From Bacteroidales bacterium (GTDB lineage: Bacteria > Bacteroidota > Bacteroidia > Bacteroidales > P3), in contig WQWI01000009.1 in assembly GCA_009785425.1 (NCBI GenBank), forward strand, positions 1-64,000: a DNA stretch of 64,000 nt, in the 5' to 3' direction. The notes beneath the pieces were generated by a model. That model ran no database searches. It had not been told where the DNA came from and worked only from the letters and a program-made list of their open reading frames with translations. Positions 1 to 6,654 of this stretch are shown piece after piece (positions within the stretch are counted from its first letter, which is position 1; the number at the start of each line of letters is the position of its first letter). A program made the translations under genes and the position numbers.

Positions 1-1
1 A

Positions 2-2869
2 AGTTGGAGTTGGTGGTGGGAAAGAGGACGCGAATCTTTTGCGAATTATGTGAATAGCCCTTCGTTTACGCCTGTTGCACAAGGAAGATTGCGAACTGTG
101 AATGGACGAGCAAGTTTCAATTTTAGGCTGAATTATCCGGATTGGGGAAGATATTTGGTTTTCGTGAGAGACAATGAGAGCGGGCATGCCACCGGCGGAA
201 CTGTTTTTATTGATTGGCCAAGTTGGCGTGGACGTGCCAACAGAACCGATCCGAGTAATATAAACATGTTGACGTTTACAACCGATAAACAATCTTACGA
301 AGTTGGCGAAAACATTACCGTAACCATTCCGGCATCGGGTGGCGGAACAGCATTAGTTTCATTAGAAAACGGCTCGACTGTGTTAAGTCGCACATGGGTT
401 CAATTGAATGAAAACGGCGACACAAAACACACGTTTAGAGCGACAGAAGAGATGGCACCGAATTTTTACATTCATATCAGTCTGCTTCAACCTCATGCTC
501 AAACGGTTAATGACCTTCCGATACGAATGTACGGCGTAATACCCGTTTTTATCTCCAATAAAGCATCGGTGCTTGAACCGCAAATCAGAATGCCCGATGT
601 ACTTCGTCCCGAAACGGAATTTACGATTAACGTTTCCGAAAGGACTGGAAGACCAATGACTTATACCATCGCTATCGTTGATGATGGATTACTTGACCTT
701 ACCAATTTCAGAACGCCAAACCCTTGGAATGAATTTTTCGCCCGAGAAGCGTTAGGAATTCGCACTTGGGATATGTACAATTTTGTAATGGGTGCGTTTG
801 GAGGCAGATTTAGCAACATGTTCAGCGTTGGTGGTGACGAAGCATTGAATCAAGGCGGTACAAGAGCCAATCGTTTCCGCCCTGTTGTGAAATTTCTCGG
901 ACCATTTGAATTGCAAGCCGGAAGAACGAACGCACACAGAGTTACCTTGCCGATGTATGTCGGTTCTGTTCGCACGATGGTTGTCGCAGGACAACGCGGT
1001 GCATACGGAAATGCCGAAAAAACAACTCCTGTTCGTGCTCCGTTGATGATACTTTCGTCCTTGCCGAGAGTACTCAGCACGGATGAAGAAATTATGTTGC
1101 CGGTCAATGTTTTTGCGATGGAAAACGATGTGAGAAATGTAACCGTAAGAGTCGAAACCGCCGGTTTGCTTGAAGCCACCAATGGAAACAGACAATCGGT
1201 AACGTTTTCACAAACAGGCGATCAAATAGTTTTTTTCCCGATGAGAACAACTTCAAGAACAGGCGTCGAGAGAATAACCATTACAGCAACGGGTGGCGGA
1301 CATACTGCCACAGAAACCATAGAGATAAATGTGCGAAATCCGAATCCGGCAATTATACGCTCCGACAATAAACTGGTAGATGCCGGCGAGACTGCCAATT
1401 TCAGTTATCAACTTACCGGAACATCAGCCGACGAGTGGGTGAGAATGGAAGTTTCGCGGATTCCTTCGGTGGATATTACACGCCGTTTAGATTTCTTGCG
1501 TAATTATCAACACATGTGTTCCGAACAACTCATATCGCAAGCGTTGCCGTTGTTGTTTTTGTCTCAATTTAAGGATATTGACCAGCAGGAATCCGAAAGA
1601 ATAAGAAGAAATGTGCAGGAAACTATTCGAACGCTTTATGGAAGACAATTGCATAATGGCGGTATCGTATCTTGGCCCGGACAAAGTTCTGCCCACGATT
1701 GGACAACAAGTTATGCCGGAGTTTTCTTTGCATTGGCAAGAGAAAAAGGCTATGAAGTGAACGATGGTGTGATGAACAGATGGAGAAATTTTCAACGTCG
1801 TGAAACTCAAAATTGGCGTCGAAGCACGGCAAATAATTTCCATTCCCGTCAATCGGAGTTTTTGCAGGCTTTCCGTCTGTATTCGTTGGCATTGGCGGGC
1901 TCTGCGGAATTGGGTGCAATGAACCGTATGAAAGAAATGAGCAATCTTTCGACCCAAGCACGTTGGCAATTGGCAGCCGCTTACGCCGTTGACGGACGAA
2001 GAAATATAGCACAAGAACTGATCTTTAACGTGCCGACTACGGTAGAAAATTATTCCGGCGGTTTAACGTTTGGCTCACGAGACCGTGACGAAGCCATGAT
2101 ATTGAAAACCATGATATTGATTGGCGATATGCAAAATGCTTTCCTACAAGCACAACGAGTATCGCAAAACTTGTCGAGAGAGAACCGTTTCAGCACACAA
2201 TCCACCGCTTTTGCGATGGTGGCAATGGGCATGCTTGCCGAGCAAACGTCCGGCAGAATCGAATACAGTTGGACGCTCAATGGCAGAAGGCAAAACGATG
2301 TAAGTTCGGCAAGAACCATTTTCCAAACGGACTTGCCCAGAAATGCAAGCGGAAACATATCGTTTACAAACACCGGCACAGGCATGTTGTACGTCAATGT
2401 AGTATCAAGATCGCAACCGATAAGAGACACATTGCCCGAAATAGCCAACAACCTGCGTATCAATGTCGCTTACACCGACTTAAACGGAAATCCTATTGAC
2501 GTTCAAACGTTGAGACAAGGCACGGACTTTATCGCCGAAGTAAGGGTAACCAACATCAGCCCTATGAACGATTTTACCGATTTGGCATTGACGCACATTA
2601 TACCTTCCGGTTGGGAAATTTTCAACGAACGTATGATTGGCGACGAAAATACTGCCGGAACAAGAACCGCATTTACCTACCAAGATATCCGCGACGACAG
2701 AGTTCTGACCTATTTCGACCTGCGGAGAAACCAGTCAATAACAGTCAGAGTGCGTTTGAATGCCTCTTATGTTGGTTCGTTTGTATTGCCTGCAATTCAG
2801 GTTGAGGCTATGTATGACACCTCTGCTTATGGTAAGACTCGGGCGGGTAGGGTTCGGGTTGTTAGGTAG
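2..2869 (+). CDS. Alpha-2-macroglobulin family protein, 5' end cut by window edge
   Basis: This is the C-terminal part of a bacterial alpha-2-macroglobulin-like protein; the frame stays open to base 2, so the start lies outside the window. Such proteins are periplasmic or lipoprotein protease traps thought to guard the cell wall. The thioester region is visible at bases 1510-1527 as HMCSEQ, which keeps the Cys and the Glu-Gln pair of the CxEQ motif. It is followed by the long alpha-helical domain (about 1540-2300) and a C-terminal beta domain ending at 2869. In many Gram-negatives this gene (yfhM type) sits directly beside pbpC. Here pbpC follows in the same direction but 3.8 kb away, after an accessory island. 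A GTG at 50 is an internal codon, not the start. The family call is firm; the target is unknown. Confidence 0.9.
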   Translation, partial: SWSWWWERGRESFANYVNSPSFTPVAQGRLRTVNGRASFNFRLNYPDWGRYLVFVRDNESGHATGGTVFIDWPSWRGRANRTDPSNINMLTFTTDKQSYEVGENITVTIPASGGGTALVSLENGSTVLSRTWVQLNENGDTKHTFRATEEMAPNFYIHISLLQPHAQTVNDLPIRMYGVIPVFISNKASVLEPQIRMPDVLRPETEFTINVSERTGRPMTYTIAIVDDGLLDLTNFRTPNPWNEFFAREALGIRTWDMYNFVMGAFGGRFSNMFSVGGDEALNQGGTRANRFRPVVKFLGPFELQAGRTNAHRVTLPMYVGSVRTMVVAGQRGAYGNAEKTTPVRAPLMILSSLPRVLSTDEEIMLPVNVFAMENDVRNVTVRVETAGLLEATNGNRQSVTFSQTGDQIVFFPMRTTSRTGVERITITATGGGHTATETIEINVRNPNPAIIRSDNKLVDAGETANFSYQLTGTSADEWVRMEVSRIPSVDITRRLDFLRNYQHMCSEQLISQALPLLFLSQFKDIDQQESERIRRNVQETIRTLYGRQLHNGGIVSWPGQSSAHDWTTSYAGVFFALAREKGYEVNDGVMNRWRNFQRRETQNWRRSTANNFHSRQSEFLQAFRLYSLALAGSAELGAMNRMKEMSNLSTQARWQLAAAYAVDGRRNIAQELIFNVPTTVENYSGGLTFGSRDRDEAMILKTMILIGDMQNAFLQAQRVSQNLSRENRFSTQSTAFAMVAMGMLAEQTSGRIEYSWTLNGRRQNDVSSARTIFQTDLPRNASGNISFTNTGTGMLYVNVVSRSQPIRDTLPEIANNLRINVAYTDLNGNPIDVQTLRQGTDFIAEVRVTNISPMNDFTDLALTHIIPSGWEIFNERMIGDENTAGTRTAFTYQDIRDDRVLTYFDLRRNQSITVRVRLNASYVGSFVLPAIQVEAMYDTSAYGKTRAGRVRVVR

Positions 2870-2964
2870 GTTTTGGAAGGTAGATTTGTGTAAGAAGTCT
2901 GTGTATTCGGGAGTTAGGCACAATGTTCAGCACCTACAAATTTCACAATAAAAATGATAACAAA

Positions 2965-3408
2965 ATGGAAACGTCGAATATTATAGCATTAACACTGGGA
3001 GGAATAGGATTTGTTATTTCAATTGCTGGATTAATCGTAACCCCAATTCTTAATCTCAAGTCAAAAAGGTTAGAAAGAAGGCTGGAATGTAGATTTAGAT
3101 TATTTCAGAAAATATTAGAGTTGTGGGAGTTTACTCACAATAAACAAATTTTCGACGACGATTTTTTATCTCTGATGCAAGAAATAAACAAATTAATTCA
3201 ACTGTACGGATACGATAATGAAATTAAGTCATTTAGGAAGTTGTCGGATTGTTACAATTACTTTACGAAACAGCAAAATGAAGATAGCAGACAAAAACTT
3301 AAAGTGCAATTTGAGACTTTTTTTGCTATTTCGTTCAATACATACAGAAAAGAAATAATTTTAGATAAATTGACAGATAAACAAGAGATTGTCAATACTG
3401 TGTCATAG
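2965..3408 (+). CDS. Hypothetical single-pass membrane protein, 147 aa
   Basis: I do not recognise this protein. The ATG at 2965 (METSN) is preferred over an upstream ATG at 2923, because it places a hydrophobic segment (about residues 6-28, rich in Ile, Gly and Val) at the N-terminus. A basic patch (KSKRLERRLE) follows, then about 100 residues of charged, mostly helical sequence that should be cytoplasmic. There is no signal-peptidase site, lipobox or catalytic motif that I can see. It is the first gene of the accessory island between the alpha-2-macroglobulin gene and pbpC. A role in sensing or anchoring is possible, but nothing in the sequence shows one. Confidence 0.6.
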   Translation: METSNIIALTLGGIGFVISIAGLIVTPILNLKSKRLERRLECRFRLFQKILELWEFTHNKQIFDDDFLSLMQEINKLIQLYGYDNEIKSFRKLSDCYNYFTKQQNEDSRQKLKVQFETFFAISFNTYRKEIILDKLTDKQEIVNTVS

Positions 3409-3472
3409 AAAACTATCCCGCTACTGTCGATTTAAGGTCATTAAGTTAAGAAATAGTTCAATGAAAATCACC

Positions 3473-3590
3473 GCCCTGAAAGGGCAAAATACATCAGCAC
3501 AGGGCAACGCCCTATGAACAAAATGCCACCCACCCCTGTTCGGCTGAGGCTTCACGCCTCAGTCGAACCTATGCAAACAGGCTTTGCCTG
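3473..3590. repeat. Cluster of four short hairpins (REP-like)
   Basis: Four inverted repeats follow each other: GCCCT-GAA-AGGGC at 3473-3485, AGGGC-AAC-GCCCT at 3501-3513, a 13-bp stem with one mismatch at 3538-3568 (GTTCGGCTGAGGC against its complement, loop TTCAC), and CAGGC-TTT-GCCTG at 3578-3590. The spacing is irregular and the units differ, so this is not a CRISPR. It fills most of the gene-free stretch 3409-3720. Clusters of this look are common dispersed intergenic repeats in Bacteroidota. Confidence 0.75.
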
Positions 3591-3600
3591 CGACAAGCAA

Positions 3601-3640
3601 CCCGCTAGTGCCGATTTGTAATCGCTACCATACAGCAAAA
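3601..3640 (+). repeat. Island spacer repeat, copy 1
   Basis: A stretch containing TGCCGATTTGTAATCGC and CATACAGCAAA recurs nearly unchanged at 4668-4707, and a shorter form recurs at 6634-6654. The three copies sit before, inside and at the end of the accessory island, so they mark its modular build. Confidence 0.7.
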
Positions 3641-3646
3641 CAATCT

Positions 3647-3695
3647 ACCAACACTAAATATAGTTTTGAGATAACCAAAAAAAATCGTATCTTTG
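3647..3695 (+). promoter_or_regulatory. Promoter of DUF3791/DUF3990 module 1, duplicated at 4782
   Basis: TATCTTTG at 3688-3695 is the Bacteroidota -7 element, 25 nt before the ATG at 3721. The whole upstream block, including AGTTTTGAGATAACC and a run of A, is almost identical to 4782-4827 in front of the next toxin-antitoxin operon. The two operons therefore share a copied promoter. Confidence 0.75.
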
Positions 3696-3720
3696 TGCAT
3701 TCAAAAAACAGATTAGGAAA

Positions 3721-3957
3721 ATGGAAAATAAAACAGTAGATAAAGCAACAAGCGACAAGATAAGTTTTATGACCTACATTGTGCCTGCATTTGCGGATGC
3801 TTACAAAATGAATGTTCAAGATGCTTTTTTCTATTTGAAAAAATTTGGCGGTTGGGATTTTCTGAACGAGCATTGGTGGGCATTGCATACCGATAGCACG
3901 TTTTACGCAGTTCGAGATTTATATGAAATTTGCTATGAAAACGGAGGTTTACGATGA
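3721..3957 (+). CDS. DUF3791 family small protein (module 1)
   Basis: This 78-aa protein has the layout of the DUF3791 family: two N-terminal helices (SFMTYIVPAFADAY, then NVQDAFFYLKKFGG) and a C-terminal segment with the LHTDS motif and a regularly spaced aromatic pattern. Its stop overlaps the start of the next gene as ATGA at 3954-3957, so the two are translationally coupled. In gut Bacteroidota and Firmicutes, DUF3791 genes usually precede DUF3990 genes, and the pair behaves like an accessory module. By position it could be the antitoxin or a chaperone for the larger protein. That is inference; no activity is shown by the sequence. Confidence 0.7.
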   Translation: MENKTVDKATSDKISFMTYIVPAFADAYKMNVQDAFFYLKKFGGWDFLNEHWWALHTDSTFYAVRDLYEICYENGGLR

Positions 3958-4631
3958 TTGTTTATCACGGAAGTTATGCTGAAATAAAGCAAATAGATTT
4001 GAGCAAATGCGAGCCTTACAGAGATTTCGGACAAGGTTTTTATGTGACAAAATATAGACATCACGCAGAAAGTTGGGCAAAAAGAAAAAGTCGTTTCAAA
4101 CATAGTGGTTTTGTTACTGAATATGAATTTTATTACAGCGAATTAGTAACGAGGAAATGTAAAATAATACGATTTGAGGACTACAACGAGGAATGGCTTG
4201 ATTTCGTAGTAATAAATCGCAACGACAAAAATCCATTACCAACTCACGATTACGATATTGTGGAAGGTCCAGTGGCAGACGATAAAGTGCAAAACAGAAT
4301 AGAGGATTATCTAAACAGAGAAATTACAAAAAATGATTTTTTAGAGGAGTTGAAATGGCACGAAAAAACACATCAAATCTGTTTTTGCACCGTTGCATCG
4401 TTGCAATTTCTAAAACAAATAGATAACGGAAAAATAGTTTCGAAATTTTTACATATTGGTGAGCCAATCGTTGAAAGACTTGTAGCCGATTTTAATCTTG
4501 ACGAAAAAACAGCAACGGACAAATTCTTTTCTTCCAACACGTTTTCGAAACTTGCGGACACTTCCAACAAATTTTACGAAAAAGATTGGACTGAAATATA
4601 TGATTTGTTGTTGCACGAGTTGAGTTTGTAG
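3954..4631 (+). CDS. DUF3990 family protein, ADP-ribosyltransferase-like (module 1)
   Basis: The 225-aa protein opens with VYHGS (residues 3-7), followed near residue 25 by DFGQGFYVT and near residue 40 by SWAKRK. Later come WLDFVVINR and VEGPVADD, all shared with the second copy at 6146-6631. DUF3990 is, as I recall, placed in the ADP-ribosyltransferase superfamily. The His in YHGS and the Tyr in GFYxT fit the H-Y positions of diphtheria-toxin/PARP-like enzymes, and a catalytic Glu would lie further on. It is longer than copy 2 by about 60 residues at the C-terminus. Coupled to the DUF3791 gene by an ATGA overlap. A toxin or modifying enzyme is the most likely role, but this is inference. 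Confidence 0.65.
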   Translation: MIVYHGSYAEIKQIDLSKCEPYRDFGQGFYVTKYRHHAESWAKRKSRFKHSGFVTEYEFYYSELVTRKCKIIRFEDYNEEWLDFVVINRNDKNPLPTHDYDIVEGPVADDKVQNRIEDYLNREITKNDFLEELKWHEKTHQICFCTVASLQFLKQIDNGKIVSKFLHIGEPIVERLVADFNLDEKTATDKFFSSNTFSKLADTSNKFYEKDWTEIYDLLLHELSL

Positions 4632-4667
4632 ATGACACTGCCTACACTTGCATAGCCGTTGCACGCC

Positions 4668-4707
4668 CCCCGCTGTTGCCGATTTGTAATCGCCAACATA
4701 CAGCAAA
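4668..4707 (+). repeat. Island spacer repeat, copy 2
   Basis: Near-copy of 3601-3640, with the same TGCCGATTTGTAATCGC and CATACAGCAAA core. It lies directly after module 1, so module 1 plus one spacer looks like a duplicated or inserted cassette. Confidence 0.7.
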
Positions 4708-4721
4708 GCAAACAAAATATT

Positions 4722-4746
4722 AAAACTTGCGAAATTTGCAAGTTTT
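4722..4746. repeat. Small palindrome in the spacer
   Basis: AAAACTTGC and GCAAGTTTT form a 9-bp stem with a 7-nt loop. It lies in a stretch present between spacer copy 2 and the duplicated promoter but absent from the matching place after copy 1. It may terminate transcription of module 1. Confidence 0.5.
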
Positions 4747-4781
4747 GATATTTTATCGTATTTTTGGGTAGTTGAATTTAC

Positions 4782-4827
4782 TAACACTAAAATAGTTTTG
4801 AGATAACCAAAAAAAATCGTATCTTTG
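4782..4827 (+). promoter_or_regulatory. Promoter of the Phd-like/RelE-like operon
   Basis: TATCTTTG at 4820-4827 lies 26 nt before the ATG at 4854. The block is a near-identical copy of 3647-3695. Confidence 0.75.
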
Positions 4828-4853
4828 CATTATCAATTCAAAAATACTACGCT

Positions 4854-5099
4854 ATGGTACTGATAAATAGTGCAGAATTCGCAACACACCAAGACAAATA
4901 TTTCAATTTGGCTATGGACAGCGAAGTTCACATCAAGAGAGGAGCGGGTATGTTTCGACTTGTTTATGAACCGATCATAGAAGAACAGCCTATTTTAGAG
5001 CCTGACGAAGATTTTTACAGGGCAATAACGATGGATGAATTCAAGCAAAAAGTGCTTGTAATGGTTGATAAGTTAGACAAAAAATACGCTAAAAAATGA
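4854..5099 (+). CDS. Antitoxin, Phd/YefM-like, of a type II toxin-antitoxin pair
   Basis: An 81-aa acidic protein starting MVLINSAEFATHQDKYFNLA, which resembles the N-terminal DNA-binding segment of prevent-host-death antitoxins. A short linker and a C-terminal helix (TMDEFKQKVLVMVDKLDKK) of toxin-binding type follow. Its stop overlaps the next start as ATGA at 5096-5099, which is typical of antitoxin-toxin operons. The partner toxin is broken by a MITE, so the antitoxin is probably an orphan now. The family call rests on motif shape and context. Confidence 0.65.
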   Translation: MVLINSAEFATHQDKYFNLAMDSEVHIKRGAGMFRLVYEPIIEEQPILEPDEDFYRAITMDEFKQKVLVMVDKLDKKYAKK

Positions 5100-5623
5100 A
5101 AGTAATCATATTGCCCGAAGTATATGATTATTTTGAAAAACTTGTGGAAACCCTTTATCAAAGGGAATACTTTGGCTTCCATGACTCCTCGTTCAATTAT
5201 GTAATGGGATTAGTAGAAGAAATTGAAAATAATTTACCAAAACTTGGTTTAAAGGACAAAAAGTAGGCTGCTTAGAGTTCGGGTCTCATTTATAAATCCA
5301 GTGTTTGTTAATTGTTTGGGCATAAAAATGGTTAAAAAAATTGATGTTTTTTTAACCATTTTTTTTGAATCTTAGCAAAGCCTTGTGTTGTCAATGCTTT
5401 TGGACGATCATAGCCTACTTTTTGTCCTTTAAACCCAAAACTTCAACACAAACGTGCTACCAAATTTTTCGATCAATACGGAAAAAGTATGTTTTACGCC
5501 TCTTTCCGAAAAAACAAGCAAACGGAATGGTATGCCTTTTTCTCAAAATACAACGAAAACGGAAATATATTTTATTTAGTGCGACACATTGCCAATAATC
5601 ATACTGTTGCCCAGTATCTATAG
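5096..5623 (+). pseudogene. RelE/ParE-like toxin, split by a MITE insertion
   Basis: The first 50 codons (5096-5245, MKVIILPEVYDYFEKLVETL...) run into the MITE and stop at TAG 5264-5266, giving a 56-residue fragment. The remaining 59 codons lie at 5444-5623, after the element and one copy of its 8-bp target duplication. Removing the element and one duplication restores an uninterrupted 109-residue protein. Its C-terminal half (WYAFFSKYNENGN, then YLVRHIANNHT) has the look of a RelE/ParE-fold toxin of Bacteroidota. The gene pairs with the antitoxin upstream through an ATGA overlap. It is almost certainly inactive. Confidence 0.85.
5246..5435. mobile_element. 190-bp MITE with 24-bp perfect terminal inverted repeats
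   Basis: The ends 5246-5269 (GGTTTAAAGGACAAAA...) and 5412-5435 are perfect 24-bp inverted repeats. They are flanked by the 8-bp direct repeat CAAAACTT at 5238-5245 and 5436-5443. Inside is a strong hairpin at about 5324-5365 (AAAAATGGTTAAAAAAA with its complement). Read on the minus strand, the right part encodes RPKALTTQGFAKIQKKWLKK and then a stop. This looks like the tail of a transposase, so the element is probably an internal deletion derivative of a full IS. No transposase is present, so it must have moved in trans. The IS family cannot be named from the ends alone. Confidence 0.85.
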
Positions 5624-5683
5624 TTTAAACAAAAAAATAACAGGTAAAACAAATTAGAAATATATTATTTCAATAATTTTTCG

Positions 5684-5691
5684 TACCTTTG
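5684..5691 (+). promoter_or_regulatory. -7 element of module 2
   Basis: TACCTTTG lies 14 nt before the ATG at 5706, inside an AT-rich stretch. It is unrelated to the duplicated promoter of modules upstream. Confidence 0.65.
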
Positions 5692-5705
5692 CAGAAATTT
5701 AGTTA

Positions 5706-5933
5706 ATGTCGGAATTTGAAGCCATATTACCTTTAAAAGTTGAAGGTGTTGTTGAATTGTTGATAATAGAGCATAAAATGCTGTTTCAAGATGCGTTGGA
5801 ATACCTTTACTCCTCACAACTTTACGCACTTTTGGAGCAAGAAGAAACTAAAATGTGGTATTACAGTCCTCAGATGTTAGTACATTTGCTCGAGACCGAA
5901 AAAAACACCGGAACATTAGAACTACCGCAATAA
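5706..5933 (+). CDS. Small protein, DUF3791-like layout (module 2, first gene)
   Basis: This 75-aa protein begins MSEFEAILPLKVEGVVELL, continues with a second helix (MLFQDALEYLYSSQLYALL) and ends with a YYSPQMLVHLLETE segment. The order of helices and the position of the aromatic/Ser motif match the two DUF3791 proteins of this island, so I take it as a distant member of that family. Small proteins of this type precede DUF3791/DUF3990 pairs in other Bacteroidota, as I recall. The next gene's ATG follows the stop directly (TAAATG at 5931-5936), so they form one operon. Confidence 0.6.
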   Translation: MSEFEAILPLKVEGVVELLIIEHKMLFQDALEYLYSSQLYALLEQEETKMWYYSPQMLVHLLETEKNTGTLELPQ

Positions 5934-6149
5934 ATGGAAAACGACAGCAAAATATACAAATTCATCATTTTTTGTTTAGAACATTACAGACATTTCCGAA
6001 ACATTACGGCAATGGATACGCTCTCGATATTTCGCAAAACGGGCGTATTTCAGTATCTTGCAGACGGCTACGATGTCTTGCACACCCAAAGCAGAGATTA
6101 TTTAGTTCGCGATATTGACGATTTTATTCTTACCCATTCTTCGAAATGA
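5934..6149 (+). CDS. DUF3791 family small protein (module 2)
   Basis: A 71-aa protein with the DUF3791 pattern: N-terminal helix IYKFIIFCLEHYRHF, then TLSIFRKTGVFQYLADGYDVLHTQS and a C-terminal helix (VRDIDDFILTH). The LHTQS motif corresponds to LHTDS of the module 1 protein. Stop and next start overlap as ATGA at 6146-6149. It is probably the cognate partner of the DUF3990 protein that follows. Mutual exchange with the module 1 protein is not obvious, because the two differ at most positions. Confidence 0.7.
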   Translation: MENDSKIYKFIIFCLEHYRHFRNITAMDTLSIFRKTGVFQYLADGYDVLHTQSRDYLVRDIDDFILTHSSK

Positions 6150-6631
6150 AACTTTATCACGGAAGTACGGACATAGTAGAACAACCAAAGATTATTAAAG
6201 GCGATAAGTTTTTGGATTTCGGTTTTGGTTTTTATACGACAACTAACGAAGAGCAGGCTTTACGTTGGGCAAAAATCAAGAAAAAACGGACTAAAAACGA
6301 AAAGTCGTATTTGAATATCTACGAAATGAACGATACAGTTCTTTTTGAAAAATTGTTTTCTGTTTTGCAGTTTGATGAGCCAAGTCGAGAATGGTTGGAA
6401 TTTGTTATCGCTAACAGACGAGGAGCAATCACACACAACCACGATTTCGTGAAAGGTCCTGTTGCAAATGATACGCTTTACCGCACGTTTACACTGTACG
6501 AGTCGGGCGTTTTAACGTTGCAGGAAACAATCAATCGCCTAAAAGTTCACGAACTTTTCGACCAACTTTCGTTTCATACCGAAAAAGCATTGGCGAATTT
6601 GAAGTTTGTAGAATCAGAAGAGATAAATTAA
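6146..6631 (+). CDS. DUF3990 family protein, ADP-ribosyltransferase-like (module 2)
   Basis: The 161-aa protein carries the same landmarks as the module 1 protein: LYHGS at residues 3-7, DFGFGFYTT near residue 25, ALRWAKIKKKR, EWLEFVIANRR and VKGPVAND. It ends with a helical LHEL/TEKAL segment. The two proteins are clearly homologous but diverged, so they are independent acquisitions or an old duplication. The conserved His and Tyr positions fit an ADP-ribosyltransferase fold; I could not place the catalytic Glu with confidence. Role as a toxin or as a regulator of host processes is inferred from operon form only. Confidence 0.65.
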   Translation: MKLYHGSTDIVEQPKIIKGDKFLDFGFGFYTTTNEEQALRWAKIKKKRTKNEKSYLNIYEMNDTVLFEKLFSVLQFDEPSREWLEFVIANRRGAITHNHDFVKGPVANDTLYRTFTLYESGVLTLQETINRLKVHELFDQLSFHTEKALANLKFVESEEIN

Positions 6632-6633
6632 TT

Positions 6634-6654
6634 CCCGCCGGTGCAGATTTGTAG
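6634..6654 (+). repeat. Island spacer repeat, partial copy 3
   Basis: CCCGCCGGTGCAGATTTGTAG is a shorter, diverged version of the repeat at 3601 and 4668. It marks the right edge of the island and touches the putative GTG start of pbpC. Confidence 0.5.

Noticed and set aside
3473-3590. Possible CRISPR array in the hairpin cluster
   Set aside because: The units differ in sequence and spacing, there are no constant repeats with unique spacers, and no cas genes are nearby.
5365-5598. 77-codon open frame spanning the MITE end and the toxin remnant
   Set aside because: It is in a different frame from the restored toxin gene; the toxin frame explains the sequence better.
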